From positions 11,105,306-11,169,305 of the forward strand of contig NC_087156.1 of assembly GCF_035594125.1 (NCBI RefSeq): 64,000 nucleotides of DNA, in the 5' to 3' direction. The DNA is from Scylla paramamosain. Taxonomy: Eukaryota > Arthropoda > Malacostraca > Decapoda > Portunidae. A program made the translations under genes and the position numbers. Positions 34,293-48,685 of the stretch are shown in pieces. The notes beneath the pieces were generated by a model that saw only the letters and a list, made by a program, of their open reading frames with translations, was not told the DNA's origin and did not search any database. Each line of letters opens with the position of its first letter. Position 1 is the stretch's first letter.

Positions 34293-37200
34293 TCAAGGCA
34301 ACAATCTTATTGTGGGTGAATCGAGTCAACTATCCCATTGTGTCTGCATCGAGGCACCATTCTCTCTGTGGTTGCTTCAAGGCAACATTCTCGTCGTGGC
34401 TGCGTCGATCCAACCCCATTGTTGTTCCATCAAATCAACTTTCGTTGTGGATTTATCGTGCCAACCCCTTCTTTGTGGCTGCATCGAGGCAACAAGCTCG
34501 TTGGTAATGCAAGCTCGTTGTGGCCTCATCAAGAAAACCCCGTCGTCGTGACTGCACTGGGGCAACCGGGGAAGCCTGTTGTGGCTGAATCGAGGCAACA
34601 ACCTCGTTGTGTCTCCATCGGGGCAACAATCTTGTTGTGTCTGTAAGGAGGGGATAATCTCTTTGTGGCTGCATTGAGGGACAAATAACGTTATTGCTGC
34701 ATCGAGCCAAACCTCTTCTTTGTTGCTGCATCGACACAATAGCCTCATTGTGGCTAGATCGAGCCAAACTCTTCGTTGTGGCTGCATCGAGACAACAATC
34801 TGGATTGGCTGCATCAAGACAAGAAGCTCGTTGTGGCTGCATCTAGCTAATAATCTCGTTGTGGTTGTATCGAACCAAACCCAAACATCGTTGTGGCTAC
34901 ATGGAGACAGCAAGCTCTATTTGTGGCCAACTACCTGTTTGTGGCTGCATCGAACCAATCCTACCCCGATGAAACTGCATAATGGCAATATTCTCTTTGT
35001 GGCTGTATCGAGGCAACACTATCATTGTGGCTGCATCGATGCAACATTTTTTTGGGGCTGCAAGAATGCAACAAGCTCGTTGTGGCTACATCGAAGCAAG
35101 AATCTCGTTGTGGCTGCATGGAGCCATCCCTTCTTTGTGGCTGCATCGCATCGAGCTGCATCGAGCCAACCTCTTCCTTGTAGCTACCTCGAGGCAACAA
35201 TCTCATTGTGGCTGAATCGAGGAAGGAAGCTCATTGTTGCGTGATCGCGGCACCAGTGTCGTTGTGGCTGCATTGAGCCAACCCCTAGAGTGTGGCTGCA
35301 TAGAGCCAACAATCTCGTTGTGCCTGCATAGAACCAACCACACCCCTCCCTCCGTTTTATCTGTATCTAGGCAACCCCTTCGTTGTGGCTGCATCAGGGC
35401 AACATTCTTGTTGTGGCTACATCGAGCCAACTCCTTCGTTGTTGCATGGAGGCAACAATCTTGTGCGTTTGTATATCGAGATAGCAAGTTCGTTGTGGCT
35501 ACATCAAAGCAACTATCTCGTTTTGGCTGCATCGAAACAACCCTTGTTGTGGATGCATCCAGCCAACCTCCTCGTTGCATCGAGGCAACATTCTCGTTGT
35601 GGTTGCATTGAGACAAATGTGCTGTTGTGGCATCATCGTGGCAACAATCCCAGTGATGCTGTATCGAGGCACCAATCTCGTTTTGGTTGCATCGAGCCAA
35701 CATTTTCGTTGTGGCTTTTTTGAGCCAGCCCTTTCGTTGTGGCTGCATCGAGGGAGCAAGTTCGTCGTTGTTGGGCTGGAGTCAACCCATGTTGTGGCTA
35801 CATCGAGGCAACAATCTTGCAGTAGCTGCTTCGAGGCTGCAAGCACGTTTTGTCTGCATCGAGGCAACAATCTAATTCTGGCTGTATTGAGCCAACCTCT
35901 TCGTTGTGGCTGCATCGAAGCAACAGTCTCGTTGTGGCTGAATCGAGACAATAATCATTGTTGTGGCTCCATCGAGGCAACAAGCTCGTTGTGGCTGCAT
36001 CGAGGCAGCAGTGTCGTTGTGGCTGCATCGAGCCAACATCCTCGTTGTAGCTGCATCCAGGCATCAAACTCGTTGTGGCTGCATCGAGGCAACAATCTCT
36101 TTGTGGGTCCGTCGAGACAACACCTTCGTTTTGGCTGCATTGACGCAATAATCTCGTTGTGGCTACATCGAGGAAACAATCTCGTCAAGGCTGAATTGTG
36201 CCAACCCTCTCGTTGTGTCTTCAATGTCTTTGTGGATGCATCAAAGCAGGAAGCTCGTTTTGGCTACATCGAGCAACCTCTTCGCTGTGGCTGTATTAAG
36301 GCATCAATCACGTTGTGGCTGCATCTAGGCAACCCCCTATTTGTGGCTTCACCGAGGAAGCAAGCTCGTTGTGGCTACATCGAGGCAACAGTCTCGTTGT
36401 GGCTGCATGTATCTAATCCCCTCGTTGTGGCTGCATATAGCCAACAATCTCATGGCATCATCGATCTAACCCCTTCGTCGTGGCTGCATTGAAGCAACAA
36501 TCTCATTGTGGCTGCATCGATGCAGCAAGCGCGTTGTATCTGCATCGACGTAACAATCTCGTAGTGGCTAAATCGAGCAAACCCCTTAATTGAGGCTGCA
36601 ATGAGATAACAAGTTGTGAGTACATCAAGGCAGCAAGATCGTTGTGTCTGCATCGAGACAACAATTGTTGTGGCTGCTTGTTGTGACTGCGTGGAGGCAA
36701 CAATCTCGTTGTGGCTGCATCGGGCCAACCCCCTTGTTTTGGCTGTATCGAGGCAACAATCTCGATGTGGCTATATCAAGAAAATAATCTCGTTGTGGCT
36801 TCAGTGAGGTAACAATCTCGTTGTGGTTGCATCGAGGCAACAATCTGCATCGAGACAGCAAGCTCTTTGTGGCTGCATGGAGGCATTAATCTCGTTTTGG
36901 CAGCATCGAAGCAACAATCTCGTTGTGGGTCCATAGAGATAAGCCCTTTGTTGAGACTGAATCTAGGCAACAATCTCATTGTGCAAGCATCGAGTCAACC
37001 CTCTCTTTTAGGCTACATCGAGAAAGCAAGCTCGTTGTGGGTACATCCAGTCAACAATCTCGTTATGGCTGCATCAGCCAACCCCTAGGCGATATTGACG
37101 CAACGACCTTGTACCGGTTTAATTGATTCAAATCCTTTCGTTGTGGCTGCATCGTGGTAAGAATCTCTTTGTGGCTGCATCGAGACAGCAAGGTCACTGT

Positions 37201-38575
37201 GGGTGCATCGAGGCAACAATCTCGTTGTGGCTGTTTTGAGGCAGCAAGCATGTTGTAGTTGCATCGAGGCAAATATATCGTTGTGGCTGCATGGGATCAA
37301 TCCCCACGTTCTAGGGGCATCTAGGGAACAATCTTGTGGCTGGATCGAGGCAACAATCTCGTTGTGGCTGCATCAAGGTAACCCCCACGTTGTGACTGCA
37401 TCGGGGCAACAATGCCGATGTAGGTACATTAAGCCAACACCTTATCTCGGTGTTGCTACATCGAGATAGCAGGCTCGTTGTGATTGTATCGAGGCAATAT
37501 TCTCGTTGTGGCTTTATGGAAGAAATCCCCTAGTTGTGGCTGCATCGAAGTAACAATCTCGTTGTGCTTGAATCGTGACAATAATCTTTGTTGTTGCTGC
37601 ATAGAGGCAACAATGTCGTTGTGCCTGCATCGAGACAGCAAGCTCGTTGTAAATGCATCCTGACAACAATCTCGTTGTGGCTGCATTGACCTAACCCCAT
37701 CGTAGTGGCTACATCAAGGCAACAATCTCGTTATGGCTGCATGAAGCCAACCCGCTCGTTGTTACAGCATCGAGGCAGCAAGCACGTTGTGGCTGCATGG
37801 ATCCAATCTCCTCGTTGTGGCTGCATCGAAGCAACAATCTCGTTCGGTCTCCATCAAAGCAACATTTCATTGTCGCTGCATTGAGACAATCTCCTCGTCG
37901 TGGCTGGATCGTGGCAATAATCTAATTATAGTTGAATCGAGCAAACCCATTAGTTGCAAAAATCTCGTTGTGGCTGTATCGAGCCAATCTCCTCGATGTG
38001 GCTGCATTGATGCAACAATCTAGCTCTGGCTACTTCGATGCAACAACAGTGAACAACCTTGTTGTGGCTGCACTGAGGCAAGAATCTAGTTGTGGCTGCA
38101 TCAAGGCATCAATTTCCTTGTGGCTGGATTGAGAAAACAATTTCGTGACTTCAACTAGGCAATATTTTCTTTGTTGCTGCATCAAGGCAATCCCGTCATT
38201 ATGGCTACAGCGAGGCATCAATCTCTTTGTGGCTGCATCGAAGCAGCAAGCTCGTTGTGTCTGCATCGAGGCATCATTCTTGCTGTGGCTGCTTAGAGGC
38301 AAGAATCTCGTCGAGTCTGCATCAATCCAACCCCATCGCTGTAGTATCAAAGGAACAATCTTGTTGTGGCTTCATCGCGCCAACCCTTTCGTTGTAGAGG
38401 CATCGGCAACTCGTAACTAAATTCAGGCAACAATATTGTTTTGGCTGCATCGAACAAACACCTTCGTTGTGGCTGCACATGGGCAGCAAGATCGTTGTGG
38501 CTGCATCAAAATAAAAATCTCTTAGTGATTACATCAAGGAAACCCACTCTTTGTGGCAGCATCGAGGCAAAAATG
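34293..38575 (-). repeat. Array block 9, minus orientation, 4.3 kb
   Basis: This is the longest minus-orientation block, about 153 units. The AACCCCTTCGTTGTGGCTG variants continue throughout. It ends near 38568-38577 where TGCGGC-like minus units meet plus units, and this is also the boundary of the two variant domains. Confidence 0.9.
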
Positions 38576-41500
38576 TAGGCACAACGAGATTTTTGCATCG
38601 ATGCAGGCAAAACAAGTTTGGTACCTCCGTGCAGCCACAACAAAGGATAATGCTCGATAGAGTAACAGCGAGATTAATGCCTCAGTGCTCCCACAACGAG
38701 ATTATTTCCTCAATGCAGCCACGACGAGATTGTTGCCTCGATGCAGCTACGACGAGATTGTTACCTCGATGAAGCCACGACGAGGTTGTTGCCTTGATGC
38801 AGGCACAGCGAGATTGGTACCTCAATGCAGCAACAACGAAAGGGTTGACTCGATAGAGCAAAAACGAGGTTATTGCTTCAATGCTCCCACAAAGAGATTG
38901 TTGCCTCGATGCAGCCACAACGAGATTGTTGTCTCGATTCAGCCATAACGAGATTGTTGCCTCGATGCAGCCACAACGAGATTGTTGCTTCGATGCAGCC
39001 ACAACGAGATTGTTGCCTCGATGCAGGCACGACGAGACTGCTTCCTCGATGCAGGCACCACAAGATCGTTAACTCGATGCAGTAACAACTAGACTGGTAC
39101 ATCAATGCAACCACAACGAAGGGGGTTGGCTCGATAGAGCAACAACGATTATTGCCACAATGAACTTGCAACGAGATTGTTGCTTCGATGCAGCCCCCAA
39201 GAGATTGTTGCCTCGATGCAGTTACGACGAGATTGTTGCCTCGATGCAGCCACGACGAGATTGTTGCCTTGGTGCATCCAAGAAGAAGTGTTTTTTCCCC
39301 GATCAAGCCACGATGAGATAATTCCTTCGATGAAGCCACGACGAGATTCTTGTCACAATTATCTTGCAACGAAATTGCTGCCTCGATGAGATTGTTGCCT
39401 CGATACAGACACGAGAAAATTGTTACCTCGAGGAGGCCAAGACGAGATTGTTGCCTTGATGCATGCACAACGAGACTGGTACCTCAATACAGCCACAACG
39501 AAGGGGTTGGCTCGATAGAGCAACGAAGAGGTTATTGCCTCAATGCTTCTACAACGAGATTGTTGCCTCGATGCAGTCACAACGAGATTGTTGATTCGAC
39601 GCAGTTACAACGAGATTGTTGTCTCGATGTAGCCGCGACGACAGCCGCGACGATGCCAGCGACTACGAGATTGTTGCTTCGATGTAGCCACGACGAAATT
39701 GTTGCCTCGATCCAGCCACGACGAAATTGTTACCTCGATGCAGTCACGACGAGATTATTGCCTAGATGCATGCACAACGAGAATGGTACCTAAATGTACC
39801 CACAACGAAGTAGTTGGCTCGAAAATGCAACAACGATTTTATTGCCTCAATGATCTCACAACGAGATTGTTGACTCGATGCAGCCACAAAGGGATTCTTA
39901 CCTCGATACAGCCACGACAAGATTGTTGCCTCGATGCAGCCACAACGAGATTGTTGCATTGATGCAGCCACGACGAGATTGTTGCCTCGATGTAGCCACA
40001 ACGAGATTGTTGCCTCGATGTAGTCACGACGAGATTGTTGTCTCTGTGCAGCCACGACGAGATTGTTGCATCGATGCAGCTACTACAAGATTGTTGCATC
40101 GATGCAGCCACAACGAGATTGTTGTCTCGATGCAGCCAAAACGATATGGTTGCCTCGATGTACCCAAGACGTCATTGTTGCATTGATGAAGCCATGACGA
40201 GATTGTTGCCTCCATGCAGGCACGACGAGATTGTTGCCTCGATGCAGCCACAATGAGATTGTTGCATCGATGCAGGCACAAAAGACTGGTACATCCATGC
40301 AGCCAATACGAGATTTTTGACTCAATGCAGCCAAACGAGATTGTTAATTTGATGAAACAATGACGAGAATTGCTGCTTCGATGCAGCCTCGACGAGATTG
40401 TTCCCTTGTTGCTTCGAGATGGGGCACTACGAGACTGGTACGTCCATGCAACCTTAACAAATTGGTTGGCTCGATAAACCAAAATCGAGATTATTGAATC
40501 GATATAGCCAGGACGAGATTGTTGCCTCGATGCAGCCACGACGAGATTGTTGCCTCGATGCAGCAACAAAGAGATTGTTGCTTCGATGTAGCCACAACGA
40601 GATTGTTGCGTCGATGCAGTCATAAGATTGTTGCTTCGATGCAGCCACAGTAAGATTATAGCATCGATGCAGCCACAATGAGATTGTTGCCTCGCTGCAG
40701 ACACAACAAGATTGTTGCCTCGATGCAATCACAATGAGATTGTTGCCTCGATGCAGCCACGACGAGTTTATTGCCTTGATGCAGCCACGACGAGATTGTT
40801 GCTTCGATGCAGCCACGACGAGATTGTTGCCTCAATGCACCCACAACGATATTGTTGCCTCGATGCAGCCACGACGAGATTGTTTCCTCGATGCAGCCAC
40901 GAAAAGATTATTGCCTCGATGCAGCCACGACGAGATTGTTGCCTTGATGCAGCCATTACAAGATTGTTGTTTCGATGCAGCCACGACGAGATTGTTGCCT
41001 TGATGCAGCAACAACGAAATTTTTGACTTCATGCAGCTTCGACGAGATTGTTGCGTCGATGCAGTCACAACGAGAATGTTGCATCGATGCAGCCACAACG
41101 AGATTTTTGCCTCGATGCAGCCACGACGACATTGTTGCCTGTATGCAGCTTCGACGAGATTGTTGCCTCGATGCAGCCACAACGAGATTGTTGCCTCTAT
41201 GCAGCCACAACCAGATTGCTGCCTAAATGCTCCCAAAAAGAGATTGTTGCCTCGATACAGATACGACGAGACTGTTGTCTTGTTGCAACCACGACGAGAT
41301 TGCTACATCGATGCAACCACGATGAGATTGCTGCCTCGATGTAGGCACAACGAGATTTTTTCCTCGATGCAGGCACACCGAGATTTTTTAATCGATGCAG
41401 GTACAACAAAACTGGTACCTCAATGCAGCCACAACGAATGTGTTTGCTCGATAGATCAACAACGAGATTATTGCCTTAATGCTCCTACAACGACATTGTT

Positions 41501-44500
41501 ACCTCGATGAAGCCACGACGAGATTCTTGCAACGATGCAGCCACGACGAGATTGTTATCTCGATGAAGCCACAAAGAGATTGTTCCCTTGATGCAGGCAA
41601 AACAAGACTGGTACCACTATGCAGCCACAACGAAGGGGTTGGCTCGATAGAGCAACAACGAGGTTATTGCCTTAATGCACCAACAACGAGATTGTTGCTA
41701 AATGTAGCCTCAACGAGATTGTTCTTTCGAAGCAACCACAACGAGATTGTTGCCTCGATACAGCCACGAAGAGATTGTTGCCTCGATGCAGCCACGAAGA
41801 GATTGTTGCCTCGATGCAGCAACGACGAGATTATAACCTCGATGCAGCAACGACGAGATTGTTGCTTCATTGTAGCCACGACGAGATTGTTGCCTCGATA
41901 TAGCCACGACGAGATTGTTATTTCGATGAAGCCACGACGACAATTCTGCCTCGATGCAGGCACGACGAAATTGCTGCCTCAATGCAATTGAGGTCCTCAA
42001 TGAAATTGGGACCTCAATGCAGCCATACCGAAGGAGTTGGCTCGATAGAGAAACAATGAGATTATTGCATCAATGCTCCCACCACGAGATTGTTGTCTCG
42101 ATGCAGACGCGACGAGATTGTTACCTCTATGCAGCAACGACGAAATTGTTGCTTCGATGAAGCCACGACGAGATTGTTGTCTCGTTACAGCTACGACGTT
42201 ATTGTTAAGTCGATGAAGCCACGACAAAATTACTGCCTCAATGCAAGAACAACGAGTTTGTTGCCTCGGTGTAGGTACGACGAGATTGCTGCCTCAGTGC
42301 AGGCACGACGAGATTAGTGCCTCGATGTAATTACAACGAGATACCTCAATGCACCCACAACGGAGTTGGTTCGATAGAGCAACAACGATATTATTGCCTC
42401 AAAGTTCCTACAACAAGATTGTTGCCTAGATGCAGCCACAACGAGATTGTTGCCTCGATGCAGCCACGACGAGATTGTTGCTTCGATGCAGCCACGACGA
42501 GATTGTTGCCTCGATGCAGCCACATTGAGATTGTTGCCTCGATGCAGGTACGAAGAGGATGTTGCCTCGATACAGCTACGACGAGATTGTTGTCTCGATG
42601 CAGCCACGACGATATTGTTGCCTCGATGCAGGCACAACGAGACTAGTTCCTCAATGCAGACACAACGAAGGGATTGGCTGGTAGATCAACAACGAAATTA
42701 TTGCCACAATGATCTTGCAACGAGATTGTTGCCTCAATGCAGCCACAACGAGACTGTTGCCTCGATGCAGTTACGACGAGATTGTTGCCTCGATGAAGCC
42801 ACTACGATATTGTTGCGTTGATGCAGCCACGACGAAATTTTTTCCTCGATGCTGCCACGACGAGATAGTTGCCTCGATGCAGCCGCAATGAGATTGTTCC
42901 CTCGTTGCAGACACAACGAGATTGTTGCCTCGATGCAGCCACGACGACATATTTGCCTTGATGTAGCAATGAAGAGATTCTTGCCTCGCTGCAGCCACGA
43001 CGAGATTGTTCCCTCGATGCAGCCACAACGAGATTTTTGCATCGATGCAGCCACATCGAGATTGTTCCCTCGATGCAGCCACGACGAGATTTCTGTCTCA
43101 ATTCTCCCACAACGAGATTGTTCCCTCGATGCATCCACGACGAGACTGTTGATTCGTTGCAACCACGAGGAGATTGTTGCCTCGATGCAGCCACGATGAG
43201 ATTGTTGCCTTGATGCAGGCACAACGAGACTGATGCCTCGAAGCAGGCACAAAAAGATTTTTGCCTCGATGCAGGCACAAAGAGATTTTTACATCGATGC
43301 AAGCACAAGAAGACTGGTACCTTCCATGCAGCCACAACGAGATTTTTGCCTCGATGCAACCAAACGAGATTGTTACCTCGATGCAGCCACGACAAGAATG
43401 TTGCCTCGATGGAGCCACGACTAGATTGCTGTTTCATTGCAGCTTCGACGAGATTGTTGCCTCGAAGCGGGCACGACGAGACTAGTACTTCGATGTACCT
43501 CGAGAAGGGTTGCCTCGATGCAGCAACAAAGAGCTTATTGCCTCGATGTAGCCACTACAAGATTGTTGCCTCGATGCAGCCACGACTATATTGTTGCTTC
43601 GTTTCAGCTACGAAGATATTGTTGCCTCGATGCAGCCACGACGATATTGTTTCGTCGATGAATCCACGACAAGATTGTTGCCTCGATGCAGCCACGAAAA
43701 GATTGTTGCCTTAATGAAGCCACGAAGTGATTGTTGCCTCGACGTTGCCACAACGTGATTGTTGTTTCGATGCAGCCACAACGAGATATTTGTCTCGATG
43801 CAGCCACAACGAGATTGTTGCCTCGATGCAGCCATAAAGAGATTGCTGCCTCAATGCTCCCAGAAAGATATTCTTGCATCGATTTAGCCACGACGAGACA
43901 ATTGTCTCGTTGCAGCGACGATGAGATTTTTGAATTGATATAGACAAAACAAGACTCGTACATCCATGCAGCCAGAAAGAAAGGTTTTGCTCGATAGACC
44001 ATACGACCATACGTGGCATAGAGCCACGACGAGATTCTTGCCTCGATGCAGCCACAGAGATTGTTGCTTCGATGCAGACACGACGACATTGTTGTTTTGA
44101 TGCAGCGATGACGAGATTGTTGCCTCGATGCAGCCACGACTAGATTGTTGCCTGGATGCAGCCAAAACGAGATTGTTGCCTCGATGAAGCCACAACGAGA
44201 TTGTTGCATCGATGCAGCCACAAGGAGATTGTTACCTCAATGCTTCCACAACGAGATTGTTCCCTCATTGCAGACACAATGAGACTGTTGTCTCGTTGTA
44301 GCCAAGACGAGATTGTTGCCTCGATGCAGCCACGACAAGATTGCTGCCATAATGCAGGCACAAAGAGATTGTTGCCTCGATGCAGCCACGAAGGGATTGT
44401 TGCTTCGATGCAGCCACGACGACGTTGTTGCCTCGATGCAGCCACGACGACATTATAACCTCGATGCAGTAACGACGAGATTGTTGCCTCGATACAGCCG

Positions 44501-46489
44501 CGACAAGATTGTTGCCTCAATGCAGTCAGGACAAGATTAATGCCTTGATTCAGGCAATACAAGATTATTGTCTCGATTCGGCGACGACGAGATTGTTGCC
44601 TCGATGCAGCCACGAAGAGATTGTTGCCTCTATGTAGTCACGACGAGATTGTTGCCTTAATGCAGCCACATCTTCATTATTGCCTCGATACAGCCATGAC
44701 GAGATTGTTGCCTCGATGCAGCCATGACGAGATTGGTGCCTCGATGCAGCCACGACGGGAATGCTGCCTTGATGTAGGCACGACGAGATTGTTCCCTCAA
44801 TGCAGGCATGACGAGACTGGTACCTCCATGCAGTAATAACGAACGGGTTGCCTCGACATAGCAACAACGAAATTATTGCCGCGATGATGCCACAACGAGA
44901 TTGTTGCTTCGATGCAGCCACAACGAGATTTTTGCCTCGATGTAGCGAAACGAGATTGTTGTCTCGATGTAGCCACAACTACATTGTTGCCTCGATGTAA
45001 GCGCAACGATTGTGGCCTCGATGGACCCAGAACTACATTGTGGCATCGATGAGGCCACAAAGAGATTGTGGCCTCGATGCAGCCACAACGAGATTGTGGC
45101 CTATATGCAGTTACAACGAGATTGTTGCCTCGTTGCACCCACAACGAGATTGTGGCCTTGGTGCTGCTATAATGAGATTATGGCCTCCATGCTGCCACAA
45201 AGAGATTGTGGCCTCCTTGCTGCCACAATAAGATTGTAGCCTCGAGGCAGCCACAACGAGATTGTGACCTCAATGCAGCACCAACGTGATTTTGCCCTCC
45301 ATGATGTCACAACGAGATTGTGGCTTTCATGCTGCCACAATGAGATTGTGGCCTTGATTCAGCATGAAAAAGATTGTGGCCTCGATGCAGCCACAACGAG
45401 ATTATGGTGTCGATGAAGCCACGACGAAACTGTTGTTGTATCCATGCAGCTACGACGAGATTATTGCATCGATGCAGCCACAACAAGATTGTTGCCTCGA
45501 TGCAGCCAAAACGAGATTGTGTCCTCAATGCAGCCATTACGACATTGATGCAGCCAAGACAATATTGTTACATCGATGCAACCACGACGAGATTGTTGTC
45601 TAAATGCAGCCACAACGAGATTATTGCCTCAATGCTCACACAACCAGATTGTTGACTCGATGCAGCCACAACAAGATTATTGTTTCGATATAGCCACAAC
45701 GAGATTGTTGCCTCGATGCAGCTTCGACGAGATTGTTGCATCGATGCAGCCACGATGAGATTGTTCCCTCGATGCAGCGACGACGAGATTATTGCCTAGA
45801 TGCAGCCATGACAAGATTGTTGCCTCGATGCATGCACGACGAGACTGGTACCTCCATGCAGCTACAACAAAGAGGTTGGCTCGATAGAGCAGCAACGAGA
45901 TTATTGTTTCGTTGCAGCCACGACGAGATTGTTGCCTCGATGCAGCCACGACGATACTGTTACCTCTATGCAGCCACAACGAGGATGTTGCCTCGATACA
46001 GACACGGCGAGATTGTTGCATCGAAGAAGCCACGATGATATTGTTCCCTCGATGCAGCGACGACGAGATTATTGCCTAGATGCAGCCTCGACAAGATTGT
46101 TGCCTCGATGCATGCACGACGAGACTGATACCTCCATGCAGCCACAACAATGGGGTTGGCTCGATAGAGCATCAACGAGATTAATGCCTCGTTGCAGCCA
46201 AGACGAGATTGTTGCCTCGATGGAGCCACGACGAGACTGTTGCCTCTATGCAGCCACGACGAGGATGTTGCTTCGATGCAGACACGACAAGATTGTTGCC
46301 TCGATGCAGCCACAACGAGTTTGTTGCTTCCAAGCAGCTACAACGATATTGTTGCCTTGATGCAGCCATAACGAGATTCTTGCCTCGATGAAGACACATC
46401 GAGATTGTTGCCTCGATACAACCACAACGAGATTGTTGCCTCAATGCAGGCACAAAGAGATTGTTGCATTGTTGCCTCGATGCAGGCAC
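38576..46489 (+). repeat. Array block 10, plus orientation, right-domain variants
   Basis: Units mostly read CACGACGAGATTGTTGCC or CACAACGAGATTGTTGCC. Ordered trios of variant units (GAGACTGGTACCTCCATG, then GGGGTTGGCTCGATAGAGCA, then GATTATTGCCTCAATGCTCC) recur every few hundred bases. The left-domain variants GAGCTTGCTGCC and GGGGGTTGGCTCGATGCAG are nearly absent. Confidence 0.92.
44990..45420 (+). repeat. GATTGTGGCC sub-block, copy 1
   Basis: Consecutive units carry GATTGTGGCC instead of GATTGTTGCC and include the variant pair TCCATGATG/TTTCATGCTGCC near 45291-45330. The same order of variants recurs at 52.3 and 50.6 kb. Confidence 0.85.
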
Positions 46490-46532
46490 CTAATAACACA
46501 CACACCCTTCACTCAAAAATTTTAAAACCATC

Positions 46533-46709
46533 ATGGCGACTCCTACACCAGCCTCGGAGTCCCCATCTGGGGAGGGGACCATAAATGTCCCCAGGTCGGA
46601 CTGCCTTTCTGTCGACGACCCTAATTGTCTTGATACCCCCCCTCAACTTTTTCTTCATTCATTTTTCTTCATTTCTTCACTTCTGCAACATTCGCGGTCT
46701 AAGATCTAA
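46533..46709 (+). pseudogene. Short 5' ORF of the LINE (ORF1 remnant)
   Basis: A 58-codon frame starts at an ATG 43 bases from the element's left edge (MATPTPASESPSGEGTINV and onward). It then runs into a T-rich low-complexity stretch and stops. It may be the remnant of the ORF leading into the endonuclease, since the FCNIRGLRSNF start of the endonuclease lies in another frame at about 46670. The function is not determinable. Confidence 0.45.
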
Positions 46710-47622
46710 TTTTCAATCTGCAGAACACCACCTCTCCTCTTCTAAACCTCATCTTCTTTTCCTCACTGAAATTCAATAGCCTCACTGAAATAACCCCTTT
46801 TTTGTTCCCTCCTACTTTCTCTATCCTCCTTTTTGATCCAAAGCTGGATGCTGCGTTTATGTGCGCAATGACTTAACCTGCTCTCGTGCCCACGCTCTTG
46901 AATCTTCCAAGTTTTCCGCCATCTGGCTACGACTACAGAGTCACTCTCATGCCAAATTTATTTATGCTGTATACCTCTCACCTAACTCCTCTGACTATAA
47001 GAAATTCTTTGACTACTTAACTTCCAAAGTGGAGCACATTTTGACCCTCTTCCCTTTTGCAGAAATCTCCATTCTTGGAGACTTCAATTTTCACCACCAG
47101 CTTTGGCTTTCCTCTCCCTTCATTGACCATCCTGGTGAACTAGCCTACAACTTTGCTATCCTTCATGACCTAGAGCAATTGGTGCAACACCCTACTCGTT
47201 TTCCTGACCGTCTTGGAGATACGCCCAACATTCTTGACCTTTTCCTGACCTCTAATCCTTCTGCTTCTGCTGTCATCCTTTCTTCTCCGTTGGGCTCCTC
47301 CGATCACAATCTCATATCTGTACCTTGTCCTATCACTCCAATCCCTCCTCAGGATCTCCCTAAGCGAAGGTGCCTCTGGCATTTTGCCTCTGCTAGTTGG
47401 GGGGACCTGAGAAGGTATTTTGTTGATTTTCCTTGGAATGACTACTGCTTCCGTGTCAGAGACCCGTGTTTGTGTTCTGAGCGCATAACAGAGGTGATAG
47501 TGTCTGGCATGGAGGCGTACATCCTCACTCTTTTTCTCGTCCTAAACCTTCTAAACCTTGGTTTAACACAGCTTGTTCTCGTGCTATACATGATAGAGAG
47601 GTGGCCCACAAAGGGTACTTAA
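46660..47622 (+). pseudogene. LINE endonuclease domain (jockey-type), frameshifted
   Basis: The N-terminal strand reads CNIRGLRSNFQSAEHHLSSS and PHLLFLTEIQ, then stops at about 46779. The main frame 46861-47622 continues with [16 protein letters not shown], the GDFN loop (residues 73-76), [11 protein letters not shown] and SSDHNLI (SDH at 147-149). The frame is lost again near 47515. The linker continues in another frame from 47601 (CILQLAKNSFINRKCEN). Known family role: nicking chromosomal target DNA. Confidence 0.9.
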
Positions 47623-48685
47623 GCCTTCCATCACCAGAATCTCATGCATTTTATATTTCTGCCCGGAACCATGCCAAGTGTATTCTCCAACTAGCCAAAA
47701 ACTCCTTCATTAACAGAAAATGTGAAAACCTTGCAAGATCTAACTCCCCTCGTGATTTCTGGCATCTAGCCAAAAATAACTCCAATAACTTTGCTTATTC
47801 TTTCCCTCCTCTATTTCAACCAGATGGCACCACTGCTATCACATCTATTTCTAAAACTGAACTCTTCGCTCAAACCTTTCCTAAAAAATCTACCTTAGAC
47901 GATTCTGGGCTTGTTCCTCCCTCTCCTCCACCCTCTGACTACTTCATGCCACGTTTTAAAATTCTTCGCAATTCCATGCCCTCGCTGGCCTAAACCCTCG
48001 GAAGGCTTATGGACCTTATGGGGACCCTCCTATTGTTCTCCGAAACTGTGCCTCCGTGCTTGTACCTTCCCTAGTCAAACTCTTTCAGCTCTGTTTATCA
48101 ACATGTACCTTTCCTTCTTGCTGGAAGTTTGCCTACATTCAACCTGTTCCTAAAAAGGGTGACCGTTCTAATCCCTCAAACTACCGTCCTATTGCTTTAA
48201 TTTCCTGCCTAACTAAAGTTTTTGAAACTATCCTCAACAGGAAGATTCTTAAACATCTAACACTTCGCAACCTTCTATCTGATCGCCGGTATGGGTTCCG
48301 TCAAGTCCGCTTTGCTAGTGATCTTCTGGCTTTCCTTACTGAGTCTTGGTCATCCTCTTTTAGAGATTTTGGTGAAATTGCCTTGGACATATCAAAAGCT
48401 TTTGATAGAGTCTGGCACAAAGTTTTGATTTCCAAACTACCCTCCTACGGTTTCTATCCTTCTCTCTGTAACTTCATCTCAAGTTTCCTTTCTGACCGTT
48501 CTATTGCTACTGTGGTAGACGGTCACTGTTCTTCTCCTAAATCTATTAACAGTGGTGTTCCTCAGGGTTCTGTCCTGTCACCCACTCTCTTCTTGTTATT
48601 CATTAATGATCTTCTAAACCAAACTTTTTGTCCTATCCACTCCTATGCTGATGATACCACCCTGCACTATTCCATGTCTTTTTAA
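47601..48685 (+). pseudogene. LINE linker and reverse transcriptase (jockey-type)
   Basis: The linker occupies 47601-47993. The main polymerase frame 48056-48685 has VPKKGDRSNPSNYRPIALIS (31-50), FETILNRKI, motif A LDISKAFDRV (110-119), SGVPQGSVLSPTLF (166-179) and motif C YADD (197-200). Both catalytic motifs are intact, but a frame break falls between linker and polymerase (47994-48055) and the frame stops at YSMSF, soon after motif C. Polymerase activity from this copy is therefore not possible. Confidence 0.92.
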
